Shown one piece after another: positions 26,193 to 34,581 of a DNA stretch of 64,000 nucleotides. The DNA comes from WHSW01 sp963705955 (GTDB lineage Bacteria; Actinomycetota; Thermoleophilia; Solirubrobacterales; 70-9), in assembly GCA_963705955.1 (NCBI GenBank), contig CAVPLH010000010.1:1-64000 (forward strand). Reading direction: 5' to 3'. The notes beneath the pieces are model-generated. The model did no database searches. It had not been told where the DNA came from and saw nothing but the letters and a program-made list of their open reading frames with translations. Position 1 is the stretch's first letter. Every line of letters begins with the position of its first letter. The position numbers and the translations under genes were made by a program.

Positions 26193-27368
26193 ATGCGTGC
26201 CCGAACGATGATCCCCCGCGCGGCCCTCGCCCTCTGCGTGCTCGCCTCGCTCGCCCTTGCCCCGGGCGCGCTCGGCGCGCCCGGGCCGCCTCCGGCCTTG
26301 CTCGCTACGTCGGGCGACCATGGGGAGCTGCTGCAGGCGGTCCCGATCGCGAAGCGCCCGCAGGTGCACGAGCGGGTGGCGATGTCGCTCGGGCCCGACA
26401 AGCTGCAGGTGATCCAGCCCGGAGACCGGCTGCGGGCCAGCGCCGAGGTGCAGGTCTCGACCACGTGCGTCGACCCCGGACCGCGGTGCATCGGCCGCAA
26501 CTACGACATAAATCCGCGGATCAGCGCCCGGATCGTCCTCGCCGGCGCCCAGAGCGCGACCGCGGCGTCGATCCCGCTCTCGCCGACGACGACGAAGCTC
26601 TGCAAGCAGCGGCGTCCGAACCGCAACCACCACTGCACGCTGACGATCCCAAACGTCGAGACCCCGGTCGTCGACCCGGCGACCCTTCCGTGCGTGCCGG
26701 GCGCCTGCTTCGTCAACCTGATCGTCGGCGCCTACAACAAGCACGCCCGCCGCGGCGACCGCGTCGTCCTCGGCGCCGACCGTCCCGACGGCTCGGTCGT
26801 CCAGGACAAGGGCAGGCTCAACCTCGTCCAAGCCCACGCCGACGTCCCGGCTCCGACGGTCAGTTCGAGCGCGACGCTGGTCAACGGGACGCTGCCGCTG
26901 ACCGAGGGCAAGAAGGAGAAGCGCCGGGTCGTCTACTCGGTCCCGATGCCGGCCCTCAAGAAGGGCGAGATCGTCGCCTTCGACGCAAGCTATCTGACCG
27001 GAATCAGCGACCTCGGGTTCAACACCTTCGTCTCCTCGCGGGTGATCGCGGCGACCAGTCCGTTCGCCGCCGACTCGACCGGGATCGCGAAGAGCGTCCT
27101 CGGCCCGAAGGGGGCCGCGAGCGAGGGCAACGGCTTCAACTGCACGCTCGGGCCGAGCGGCTACGCGAATCCGTGCACGACGGTGAAGGCGGGCGCCGCG
27201 CTCGTCACCCGGGACGCGCTCGACAAGGCGACGGGCCAGCCGGTGACCCTGTACTTGAACGTCTTCGCCTCGGCGAAGCCGCTGCTGACGACGAACGTGA
27301 AGACCTCCCAGCAGGTCTCGATCGCGCCGCTCCCAAGCGGGCTGACCGTCAGCCGCTACGCGCCCTGA
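26193..27368 (+). CDS. Secreted protein of unknown function
   Basis: A 391-residue protein with a clear Sec signal peptide: basic MRARTMIPR, hydrophobic AALALCVLASLALAPGALG, cleavage after A-x-A-like residues near 28. The mature part is rich in Ser/Thr/Ala with paired cysteines (TTCVDPGPRCIGRNYDINPR, CKQRRPNRNHHC, LPCVPGACFVNLIVGAYNKH) that could form three disulfides. A later part, VTRDALDKATGQPVTLYLNV, is strand-rich. It looks like a beta-sandwich surface protein; I do not recognise the family. It is divergent from purL across 114 bases and convergent with the sulfotransferase gene (16-base gap). Confidence 0.75.
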   Translation: MRARTMIPRAALALCVLASLALAPGALGAPGPPPALLATSGDHGELLQAVPIAKRPQVHERVAMSLGPDKLQVIQPGDRLRASAEVQVSTTCVDPGPRCIGRNYDINPRISARIVLAGAQSATAASIPLSPTTTKLCKQRRPNRNHHCTLTIPNVETPVVDPATLPCVPGACFVNLIVGAYNKHARRGDRVVLGADRPDGSVVQDKGRLNLVQAHADVPAPTVSSSATLVNGTLPLTEGKKEKRRVVYSVPMPALKKGEIVAFDASYLTGISDLGFNTFVSSRVIAATSPFAADSTGIAKSVLGPKGAASEGNGFNCTLGPSGYANPCTTVKAGAALVTRDALDKATGQPVTLYLNVFASAKPLLTTNVKTSQQVSIAPLPSGLTVSRYAP

Positions 27369-27384
27369 GCCTCGACGCGGGCGA

Positions 27385-28395
27385 TCAGTGGGCCGCCGCG
27401 GCGGGAACCGTGACGCCCTTCTCAGCCGCGCGGGCGGCGCCGGCCTCGGTGTCGAGCTCGTAGCCGAGCTCGACCAGCATGTCGCCGGCCACGGCCTCGT
27501 AGGAGGCGACCTCCTCGGGCGTCATCCGCTCTCGCCACATCCCGATCCGGTCCGTGCGCGGGGGCTCGTTGGCGAGCCGGTGGCTGTCGAGGCGCGCTTC
27601 CGCCGTCTGGTTCGGGCGGTTCTTGCGCGGCAGCTCGCGCGCCTTCTCGGCGAGGCGGTCCCCGGCGCGCTCGTAGTAGCCGAGCATCACCGGATCGAAG
27701 TCGAGCTCGATGAAGTCGCAGACGCGGCGCAGCGCGCCCTCGGTGTCGGCGACGAGATCCTCGAAATGGACCTCCATGTAATGGTTGACCGAGGGCGCCA
27801 TCTTGCGCGCCTTGCGGATCCGGTTGCGCCACAGCCGGGCGGATTCGGGATAGCTCTCGGGGCCCCAGTTCATCCGTAGGTGCGAGAGCGAGACGTCGCG
27901 ACCGTCGCGAATGATGTGGACGAAGCGGGCCTCGGGCAGCACCCGCTGGATGCGGCGCATCTCCTTCACGTAGCCGGGCGTCTTGTCGCCGTAGCGGCTC
28001 TTGCCCTCGCGCTCCGCATAGGTCAGATAGAAGGTCCGAATCGCGTCCGCCGCGGTAACCGGCCGCAGCGCGACGATCCGCTCGCGGAGCTCCTCCCCGT
28101 CGAGGTGGAAGTCGCCCCAGCGCTTGTGGTCGATGACCAGGTCGGCCGCGTCCTCGCCGCTCTGCTTCGAGCGCTCGAACGCCTTGATCAGCTTCGGAAC
28201 CCAATGGGTCTCGCCCGGGATCGCGACCTCGGGATGTGAATCGAGCATCAGGCGGAGCAGGGTCGTCCCCGAGCGGGTCACCCCGCACACGAACGGCGCC
28301 GGAGGCGGCGTCGGCGTGCGCCCGCGCAGGCGCCTGCCGGCGAGCACGATCTTGGCCCGGTCCCGGTAGCGGTCGATCTGGTCGGAGATGTCCAT
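27385..28395 (-). CDS. Sulfotransferase (ST1)
   Basis: A 336-residue PAPS-dependent sulfotransferase of the Sulfotransfer_3 type. The 5'-phosphosulfate loop GVTRSGTTLLRLML is at residues 38-51, and the 3'-phosphate site RDGRDVSLS at 163-171. Blocks shared with ST2-ST4 include HPEVAIPGETHWVPKLIKAF, YGDKTPGYVKEMRRIQ and DLVADTEGALRRVCDFIELD with DPVMLGYYERAGDRL. The ATG at 28395 is chosen because upstream sequence overlaps the glycosyltransferase. The acceptor is unknown. It is the last gene of a run in which glycosyltransferases GT1 and GT2 lie 13 and about 1100 bases upstream. Confidence 0.88.
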   Translation of the reverse strand: MDISDQIDRYRDRAKIVLAGRRLRGRTPTPPPAPFVCGVTRSGTTLLRLMLDSHPEVAIPGETHWVPKLIKAFERSKQSGEDAADLVIDHKRWGDFHLDGEELRERIVALRPVTAADAIRTFYLTYAEREGKSRYGDKTPGYVKEMRRIQRVLPEARFVHIIRDGRDVSLSHLRMNWGPESYPESARLWRNRIRKARKMAPSVNHYMEVHFEDLVADTEGALRRVCDFIELDFDPVMLGYYERAGDRLAEKARELPRKNRPNQTAEARLDSHRLANEPPRTDRIGMWRERMTPEEVASYEAVAGDMLVELGYELDTEAGAARAAEKGVTVPAAAAH

Positions 28396-28408
28396 GAGAC
28401 CGCTCAAG

Positions 28409-29512
28409 CTACCCGTTTCGTCCGCTTTCCAACAGCTCACCGAGATCCGCCACGGTGTCGGCCCAGCGGCGCTCGGTGTCGCGTACCCGAACCGCGCCGG
28501 CGGCCAGCTCGGCCCGAAGCGAGTCGTCCGCGAGCCGCTCGATCGCCGCGCGGAGGTCGCCGAGATCGGGGTCGAGGGCGGGGATGCCCGACCGCGCGGT
28601 CCCGTTCGGAGTACCCCCGACGAGCAGGCCGTTGACCTCGTCGTGGATCGCCTCGTTCATCGGCGGCGCGTCGTTCGTGATCGCCGGGATACCGAACGCG
28701 ATCGCCTCGTAGAGCGGCAGCCCGAGGCCTTCCCAGCGAGCGGGGGCGAGGCAGACGTCGAAGCTCGCCAGCTCGCGGAGATGGTCGGCCGTCGGCAGGT
28801 CGGCGAGCCGCAGCTCGATCCGCGGGTCGCGGCCGGCGGCGTCCTCGGCGGCACGAACCTGCTTGCGCTCGACCTGTGCCCTGACCACGAGACGGAGGCG
28901 CTCGTCGCTCGTCGCTTCGAATGCCTCCAGGACCGGCTCCAGCGGCTTCCGATGGCCCAGGAAACCGCCCGGGAACACGTAGCTCACGACCTCTCCCTGC
29001 TCCCTGCTCCCCGCTCGCCGCTCGCCGTATGCGATCAGCTCCGGATGACACCCCCATCGCACATACGGCGTCTCGAGGCCCATCTCCCGGTAGCGCGCCT
29101 GCTCGGCGCGGGTCAGCGAGTAGACGACGTCGAACGCCTCGCGCGCCGCGTCGACGTGCTCGGCGGCGAAGTGCTCCCAGACGAAGCGGCCGATCGTCCG
29201 CACGCCGCGGCGACGGAGCGAGGCGAGCTCGGCGAACTGGTAGTTCTGATCGCAGAGGATCGCTTCGATCTGGTTCGCGGCGATCCAGTGCTCGTACTCG
29301 GAGGCGGGGACGTCGTAGGCCGAGGCCTCGGTGACCCCGGGCTGATCCCAGACGTCGTCGCGGTCGAGAGCGCCCGGACGCGGGCCCCGCTCCTTCTTCG
29401 GCCGCGCGAGCACGAAGGTCTCGTGGCCGAGCTCGTCGAGCGCCGAGCGGATCTGGCGACCGACCACGGGCTGTCCGCGGTTGAACCACTTGCTGACCAC
29501 GCCGACCCGCAC
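28409..29512 (-). CDS. Glycosyltransferase family 4-like protein (GT1)
   Basis: A 367-residue GT-B fold glycosyltransferase. The N-terminus MRVGVVSKWFNRGQPVVGRQ with IRSALDELGHETFVLAR is the acceptor domain, and the donor domain has VCLAPARWEGLGLPLYEAIA with FGIPAITNDAPPMNEAIHDE, the E-x7-E region typical of GT4 enzymes. It is a close paralog of GT2, which starts two bases after the end of this gene's upstream neighbour, so the pair arose by tandem duplication. The sugar donor and acceptor are unknown. No membrane segment is seen, so it is probably cytosolic at the membrane face. Confidence 0.86.
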   Translation of the reverse strand: MRVGVVSKWFNRGQPVVGRQIRSALDELGHETFVLARPKKERGPRPGALDRDDVWDQPGVTEASAYDVPASEYEHWIAANQIEAILCDQNYQFAELASLRRRGVRTIGRFVWEHFAAEHVDAAREAFDVVYSLTRAEQARYREMGLETPYVRWGCHPELIAYGERRAGSREQGEVVSYVFPGGFLGHRKPLEPVLEAFEATSDERLRLVVRAQVERKQVRAAEDAAGRDPRIELRLADLPTADHLRELASFDVCLAPARWEGLGLPLYEAIAFGIPAITNDAPPMNEAIHDEVNGLLVGGTPNGTARSGIPALDPDLGDLRAAIERLADDSLRAELAAGAVRVRDTERRWADTVADLGELLESGRNG

Positions 29513-29514
29513 GG

Positions 29515-30603
29515 TCAGCCGACCCGTTCGAGTAGTCCGGCGAGGCCCTCGATCGTCTGTTGCCAGCGGCGCTCGCCGTCGCGCAGCTCGACTGCCCCGC
29601 GTGCGAGGCGCTCGCGCTCGGCCGGCTCGCCGAGTCGCTCGATTGCGGCCGTCAGCTGTGCGAAGTCCGGGTCGTAGGCGGGGATCCCCGAGCCTGCCTC
29701 GCCCCAGCGGACCGAGTCGACGCAGATCCCGTTGACGCCGTCGATGACCACCTCGTTCATCGGCGGCGAGTCGTTGGTGATCGAGGGCATCCCGAAGGCG
29801 ATCGCCTCGTAGAGGGGCAGCCCGAGGCCCTCCCAGCGCGACGGAGAGAGGCAGACGTCGCAGCCCGCGAACTGGCGCAGATGCTCGTCCGTCGGCCGGT
29901 CCTCGAGCTCGATCACGACGCGTTCGTCACCGCCGGCCGCGCGCTCGAGCCTGCCGGCCTTGCGGTCGACCTGCCCGCGGATCAGCAGCCGCAGGTGCTC
30001 GCCCCGTGCCCGCGTGAACGCTTCGACGATCTCGACGAACGGCTTGCGCTTGCCCATGAAGCTGCCCGGCACGTAGAACCAGACCTCTGTCGAGCGCCGG
30101 GCGTCGAGCGCCGCCTCACCGACTGCGATCAGCTCCGGATGACATCCCCAGACGAGCAGCGGGCTCTCGATTCCGAGGCCGCGGTAGCGCTCCTGCTCGG
30201 CGCGGGTGAACGAGTAGATGACGTCGTAGGCCGCGGCGGCCGGCTCGGCGTCCTCGGCGGCGAAGCTCTCCCAGACGAAACGCCCGATCGTGCGCACCCC
30301 CTGGCTGCGCAGCGCACCGATCTCGTCGAACTGGTCGTTCTGGTCGCAGAGGACCACGTCGAGCGAGTTCTCGGCTGCCCAGCCGGCGTACTCGGCGGCA
30401 GGGATGTCGGCGGCCGACCCCTCCGTGACGCCGGGCTGCTCCCAGACCGGGTCGGCGACCCGCTCCTGCTGCGCGCGCGGCCCCTTGCCGAGCTTCGCGA
30501 GCACGAAGGTCTCGTGGCCGAGCTCGTCGAGCGCGGAGCGGATCTGGCGCGAGACGACCGCCTGGCCGCTCGCGAACCACTTGCTCACGATTCCAACGCG
30601 CAT
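29515..30603 (-). CDS. Glycosyltransferase family 4-like protein (GT2)
   Basis: A 362-residue paralog of GT1. It starts MRVGIVSKWFASGQAVVSRQ with IRSALDELGHETFVLAK and shares the donor site VCLSPSRWEGLGLPLYEAIA with FGMPSITNDSPPMNEVVIDG. Spacing to GT1 is two bases and to ST2 twelve, so ST2-GT2-GT1-ST1 are read as one transcript. The alternation of sulfotransferase and glycosyltransferase genes suggests a shared glycan product. The third paralog GT3 lies at 43246-44356. Confidence 0.86.
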   Translation of the reverse strand: MRVGIVSKWFASGQAVVSRQIRSALDELGHETFVLAKLGKGPRAQQERVADPVWEQPGVTEGSAADIPAAEYAGWAAENSLDVVLCDQNDQFDEIGALRSQGVRTIGRFVWESFAAEDAEPAAAAYDVIYSFTRAEQERYRGLGIESPLLVWGCHPELIAVGEAALDARRSTEVWFYVPGSFMGKRKPFVEIVEAFTRARGEHLRLLIRGQVDRKAGRLERAAGGDERVVIELEDRPTDEHLRQFAGCDVCLSPSRWEGLGLPLYEAIAFGMPSITNDSPPMNEVVIDGVNGICVDSVRWGEAGSGIPAYDPDFAQLTAAIERLGEPAERERLARGAVELRDGERRWQQTIEGLAGLLERVG

Positions 30604-30615
30604 CGGCGGCGCCCC

Positions 30616-31560
30616 CTAGGCGGCTTCGATCTGGGCGGTGGCGGTCGCGACCGCGTCGGGGCCGGTCGGGTAGCCGAGCTCTGCCAGCAGGTCGCCGGCC
30701 ACAGCTTCGAAGCTCTCGCGTTGCTCGGCGGTCATCTGTGTCCGCCAGCGGGCGACCCGGTCGGCGCTCGGAGGCTTGGTGGTCATCGCGTGGGTCGCCA
30801 TCCGTCGCTCGACGCTGAGCTCCTTCGCGCGGCCGTCGCCCGGCAAGGCCCTCGCCATCTCCTTCAGCCGGTCGCCGGAGCGCTCGTGGTAGGTGAGCAT
30901 CGCGTCGTCCCAGGGCAGCTCGATGAACTCGCAGACGCGGCGCAGGACCGGCTCGGTGTCGAGAATCAGGTCCTCGTAGCGGATCTCGGTGTAGTGGTCG
31001 AGCTTCGGTGAGTCCTCGCGCGCCTGGACGATCTTCTTCTGCCAGCGGTTGGCTATATCGGCGGCGGTCAGGTCGCGGACCGTGCGATCGAGGACCGAGA
31101 GCGCGACGTCGCGGCCGTCCCGGATCACGTGTACGAAGCGGGCCTCACCGATCGCCCTCTGGATCAGCTTCATCTTCTGCACGTAGGTCGGCGTCTTCTC
31201 GCCCCAGCGCGGCTTGCCCTGCTGCTCGGTGTACGCGGCGTAGAAGGTCCTCACGGCGGGCCCGGCCTTGATCGCGGGCAGGGCACGAAGCCGGCCCAGC
31301 ATCTCCTCGTCGGAGAAGCCGAAGTCGCCCCACTCGCGAGCCGACTTCATCGCCGCAAGCGCGTCCTCGGGCGTGGCGCCGGGCTGCTTGCACGCCTTGA
31401 TCAGGTCCGGCACGAAATGGGTCTCCGGGGGGATCGTGAGCTCCGGGTGGGCGTCGAGCATCATCCGCAGCAGCGTCGTACCGGAGCGGTTCATGCCGAC
31501 GACGAACGGCACCGGCGGGCGGCGTGCATCGTCGCTTCGGAGTCTGGAGAGCAATCCCAT
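30616..31560 (-). CDS. Sulfotransferase (ST2)
   Basis: A 314-residue Sulfotransfer_3-type enzyme. PAPS loop GMNRSGTTLLRMMLDAHPEL, 3'-phosphate site IRDGRDVALSVLDRT, then WGEKTPTYVQKMKLIQRAIG, IRYEDLILDTEPVLRRVCEF and ELPWDDAMLTYHERSGDRLK. The start ATG 31560 is preceded by a 104-base gap to ST3 in which I see no gene. Upstream in-frame sequence to 31764 is Arg/Pro-rich and unlike other members, so I exclude it. Located before GT2 in the same direction. Confidence 0.87.
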   Translation of the reverse strand: MGLLSRLRSDDARRPPVPFVVGMNRSGTTLLRMMLDAHPELTIPPETHFVPDLIKACKQPGATPEDALAAMKSAREWGDFGFSDEEMLGRLRALPAIKAGPAVRTFYAAYTEQQGKPRWGEKTPTYVQKMKLIQRAIGEARFVHVIRDGRDVALSVLDRTVRDLTAADIANRWQKKIVQAREDSPKLDHYTEIRYEDLILDTEPVLRRVCEFIELPWDDAMLTYHERSGDRLKEMARALPGDGRAKELSVERRMATHAMTTKPPSADRVARWRTQMTAEQRESFEAVAGDLLAELGYPTGPDAVATATAQIEAA

Positions 31561-31664
31561 GGTCAGGCGGCCGCGGGCCCCGGTGAGGGCGGGGCGAGGG
31601 CCCGAGGCGAGCAGAAAAGGATGGCAGACCGGGTTCTCGTGCGTCGCACGGGGGCTGCGGCGCG

Positions 31665-32720
31665 CTAGAGGCGGGCGCGCAGCCGACCGAGGAAGCCGCG
31701 GTTCGTTCCGTCGCCCCGCTCGCTGCGGGTCTTCGAGCGCGCCCACTGATCGGGCGGCAGCCAACTCTCGGGCGCGGTCGCGGTTTCATAGCCGAGCTGA
31801 TCGAGCAGATAACCGGCCGCCTCCTCGAACTCGGCGTTCTCGGTCTCGCTCATCTCGCGCTTCCAGACCGCCACCCGATCGACGTCGGGCGGCTTCGTCG
31901 TCATCGCGTGGGCGGCGAGCCGCTCGCCCGCCTCGCGCTCGGGACGCCCCTTCTTCGCCGGCAGCGCCCCGGCCATCTCCTGGAGGCGCTCCTCGGCGCG
32001 CTCGTGATAGCTCAGCATCGCCGGGTCGAAATCGAGCTCGATGAACTCGCAGATCCGGCGCAGGACCGCCTCGGTGTCGGAGATCACGTCCTCGTAGCGG
32101 ACCTCGAGGTAGTGGTCGACTTCCTTCGCATCGAGCTGGGCCTTGACGATCCGCTTCCGCCACCGCCGCGCCACCTCCCGCGCCGGCACGGGATCCTTGC
32201 CTCGCTTTGCGATCCGCGAGTTCTGCGACAGGCCCGCGTCGCGCCCGTCGCGGATCACATGGATGAAGCGCGCCTCCGGGAGCGTCTTCTGGATCTTCTT
32301 CATCTTCCGGATGTAGTCCGGCGTCTTGTCGCCCCAGCGTGGCTTGCCGTGCTTGGCCGCGTAGAGCGTGTAGAAGGCACGCACCGCGTCGGAGGTGTTG
32401 AAGGGCTGGACTCGTTCGAAGCTCGCCCGTAGCTCGGACTCCTCGAGCCCGAAGTCGTTCCAGCGGCGTCGCTCGTCTTCGACGACCGCCCTCGACGCGG
32501 TCCTCGGGGTGAAGCGGATCCGTCCCGAGGCCTGGATCAGCGGGTTCAAGAAGTGGGTCTCCGGCGGGATCGCGAGCTCCGGGTGGGCGTCGAGCATCAT
32601 TCGCAGCAGCGTCGTTCCGGAGCGCCCGACGCCGACCACGAACGGCGATGGCACGGCCGGCTCCGAGCGCCGGCGCAGGCGCCGGTTTCGCAGCATCCGG
32701 ATCGAGTAGTCGAGGGCCAT
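31665..32720 (-). CDS. Sulfotransferase (ST3)
   Basis: A 351-residue Sulfotransfer_3-type enzyme. PAPS loop GVGRSGTTLLRMMLDAHPEL, 3'-phosphate site RDGRDAGLSQNSRIAK, WGDKTPDYIRKMKKIQKTLP, VRYEDVISDTEAVLRRICEF and ELDFDPAMLSYHERAEERLQ. It carries a Lys/Arg-rich C-terminal tail of about 35 residues not present in ST4, perhaps for membrane-surface or partner contact. ATG 32720. It is closest to ST2 and ST4 by eye, supporting local duplication. Confidence 0.87.
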   Translation of the reverse strand: MALDYSIRMLRNRRLRRRSEPAVPSPFVVGVGRSGTTLLRMMLDAHPELAIPPETHFLNPLIQASGRIRFTPRTASRAVVEDERRRWNDFGLEESELRASFERVQPFNTSDAVRAFYTLYAAKHGKPRWGDKTPDYIRKMKKIQKTLPEARFIHVIRDGRDAGLSQNSRIAKRGKDPVPAREVARRWRKRIVKAQLDAKEVDHYLEVRYEDVISDTEAVLRRICEFIELDFDPAMLSYHERAEERLQEMAGALPAKKGRPEREAGERLAAHAMTTKPPDVDRVAVWKREMSETENAEFEEAAGYLLDQLGYETATAPESWLPPDQWARSKTRSERGDGTNRGFLGRLRARL

Positions 32721-32781
32721 CGAGGGGCGCTCAGGATGGCACGTCGCCGCCGCGCCCGCAACGGCGACGGGATCGAGCGGC

Positions 32782-33672
32782 TCAGTCGAGGTCGTAGCCG
32801 AGCTCGGTGAGCAGGTCACCGGCGACCGATTCGAACTCGGCGCGATCACCCGCCGACATCTCGCGCCGCCAGGCGCCGCTGCGGGCGCTCGTCGGACGGC
32901 CGGCGGCCGGCGCGTGTGCGGTGCGCCGTTCGTCACCGGTCCGCGCCCGCCGCCCTCCGGCGGGGGCGAGGTCGCCGAGCTCGCCGATTCGCTCGCCGGC
33001 GCGGTCGTGATGACTGAGCATCGCCGGGTCGAAATCGAGCTCGATCAGGTCGCAGACCGCGCGCAGGTGCGGCTCGGGATCGGCGACGAGATCCTCGTAT
33101 CGCAGCTCCAGGTAGCGGCCGCGAAGCCTGCGGGCCTGGCGACGCGCGTTGTCGATCCGGCGTCGCCAGAGCTCGGCGGTCTCGGCGATCGGCTTCTCGG
33201 AGCCCATTCCGCGCGCGCGGCGCGACAGCGCAACGTCGCGCCCGTCGCGGATCAGGTGCACGAACCGGGCCTCCTCGAGCCGCGCGCCGAGCGTCCGCAT
33301 CCGCTTCACGTAACCGGGGGTCTTGTCCCCCCAGCGCGGCTTGCCTTGCGCTTCGGCGTAAAGGCCGTAGAAGGACCGCAGCACCGTCGCGACGTCGTCG
33401 GCGTCCTGGTCGGCGACCCGCCGATACAGCGGGTCGGGCTCGAGCCCGAAGTCGGACCAGGTCCGCGAGCGGGTGATCTCCTCGACGAGCTCGGCGCCGC
33501 GAGCACCCGCTTCGGCGCGCTCGATCAGCTCCGGCACGAACTGGGTCTCCGGCGGGATCGCGAGCCGCGGGTGGGCGTCGAGCATCAGCCGCAGCAGGGT
33601 CGTACCGGAGCGTCCGACGCCGACCACGAACGGCGCGGGCAGCTCACGCCGGCGGTGGTCGCGCCGGCTCAC
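32782..33672 (-). CDS. Sulfotransferase (ST4), coupled to purQ
   Basis: A 296-residue Sulfotransfer_3-type enzyme. PAPS loop GVGRSGTTLLRLMLDAHPRL, 3'-phosphate site RDGRDVALSRRARGM, WGDKTPGYVKRMRTLGARLE, LRYEDLVADPEPHLRAVCDL and ELDFDPAMLSHHDRAGERIG. The ATG at 33672 overlaps the purQ stop (ATGA), so translation is coupled to a purine enzyme. The segment between residues about 245 and 265 is Arg/Ala-rich and diverges from ST1-ST3. Confidence 0.87.
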   Translation of the reverse strand: MSRRDHRRRELPAPFVVGVGRSGTTLLRLMLDAHPRLAIPPETQFVPELIERAEAGARGAELVEEITRSRTWSDFGLEPDPLYRRVADQDADDVATVLRSFYGLYAEAQGKPRWGDKTPGYVKRMRTLGARLEEARFVHLIRDGRDVALSRRARGMGSEKPIAETAELWRRRIDNARRQARRLRGRYLELRYEDLVADPEPHLRAVCDLIELDFDPAMLSHHDRAGERIGELGDLAPAGGRRARTGDERRTAHAPAAGRPTSARSGAWRREMSAGDRAEFESVAGDLLTELGYDLD

Positions 33673-34340
33673 GCAGCGGCCGGCGCCGCGGTCCGGACCA
33701 GGGACTCGAACAGACAGAGCCCGTCCTCGGACCCGGTCAGCGGGTCGACAGCGTGCTCGGGGTGGGGCATCAGCCCGACGACGTTTCCGCGTTCGTTGCA
33801 GACCCCGGCGACGTCGGCGACCGAGCCGTTCGGATTCTGGCCCTCCGCATAACGAAAGACGATCCGCCCCGCCGCCTCGAGCTCACCGAGAAGCTCGGCG
33901 GGCGCGAACCAGCACCCGCTCATGTGCTTGACCGGGATCGACAGCGACGCGCCCGGCTCGCAGGAGGCGGTCGCGGCGGTGGCGATGCTCTCGACCCGGA
34001 GCTCGACCTGCCTGCAGACAAAACGGAGCCCATCGTTCGGGAGCAGCGCGCCGGGCAGCATCCCGGCCTCGCAGAGGACCTGGAAGCCGTTGCAGATCCC
34101 GAGCACCGGTCCGCCGGCGTCGGCGAACTCGGCGACCGCTCGCATCGCCGGAGCGAAGCGGGCGATCGCCCCGGCGCGCAGGTAGTCGCCGTAGGAGAAT
34201 CCGCCCGGGACGATGATCGCGTCGACGTCGCCGAGATCCGCGTCGCCGTGCCAGACCAGTCGCGCCTCGCCGAGTCGCTCGCAGGCGGCCAGCGCGTCGC
34301 GCTCGTCGCAGCTGCCGGGGAACTGGAGGACGCCGATCAC
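33669..34340 (-). CDS. purQ: Phosphoribosylformylglycinamidine synthase I (PurQ)
   Basis: A 223-residue class I glutaminase that feeds ammonia to PurL. It starts MIGVLQFPGSCDERDALAAC, has the oxyanion region IIVPGGFSYGDYLRAGAIAR, the nucleophile Cys in GPVLGICNGFQVLCEAGMLP, and the catalytic His in GLMPHPEHAVDP. The segment IPVKHMSGCWFAPAE replaces the commoner HGEG wording. It overlaps purS by four bases upstream and ST4 by four bases downstream. Confidence 0.94.
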   Translation of the reverse strand: MIGVLQFPGSCDERDALAACERLGEARLVWHGDADLGDVDAIIVPGGFSYGDYLRAGAIARFAPAMRAVAEFADAGGPVLGICNGFQVLCEAGMLPGALLPNDGLRFVCRQVELRVESIATAATASCEPGASLSIPVKHMSGCWFAPAELLGELEAAGRIVFRYAEGQNPNGSVADVAGVCNERGNVVGLMPHPEHAVDPLTGSEDGLCLFESLVRTAAPAAA

Positions 34341-34570
34341 GGGGCCCGTTGCTCCGCGACGATCTCGTAGTCCTCGACGAGCGGATTCGCGAGCAGCTGC
34401 CGGCAGAGGCGCTCGAGGTCGGTGCCGTCGTCCGCCTCGAGCTCGACCATACGGCCGACCCTGACCTCCGAGACGCCCTCGAAGCCGAGCGCCGGAAGCG
34501 CCCGCTCGACCGCCTTGCCCTGGGGATCGAGGATGCCCTCCTTGGGGCGGATCAGGACACGCGCCTTCAA
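34337..34570 (-). CDS. purS: Phosphoribosylformylglycinamidine synthase, PurS subunit
   Basis: A 77-residue bridging subunit of the PurLQS complex. It reads MKARVLIRPKEGILDPQGKA with VERALPALGFEGVSEVRVGR and ends DLERLCRQLLANPLVEDYEI. Size and the D-P-Q-G-x-A-V motif are diagnostic. The stop overlaps the purQ start by four bases. It follows the ST5 sulfotransferase gene with an 11-base gap, so ST5 lies inside the purine transcript. Confidence 0.93.
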   Translation of the reverse strand: MKARVLIRPKEGILDPQGKAVERALPALGFEGVSEVRVGRMVELEADDGTDLERLCRQLLANPLVEDYEIVAEQRAP

Positions 34571-34581
34571 CTCCGACCAGC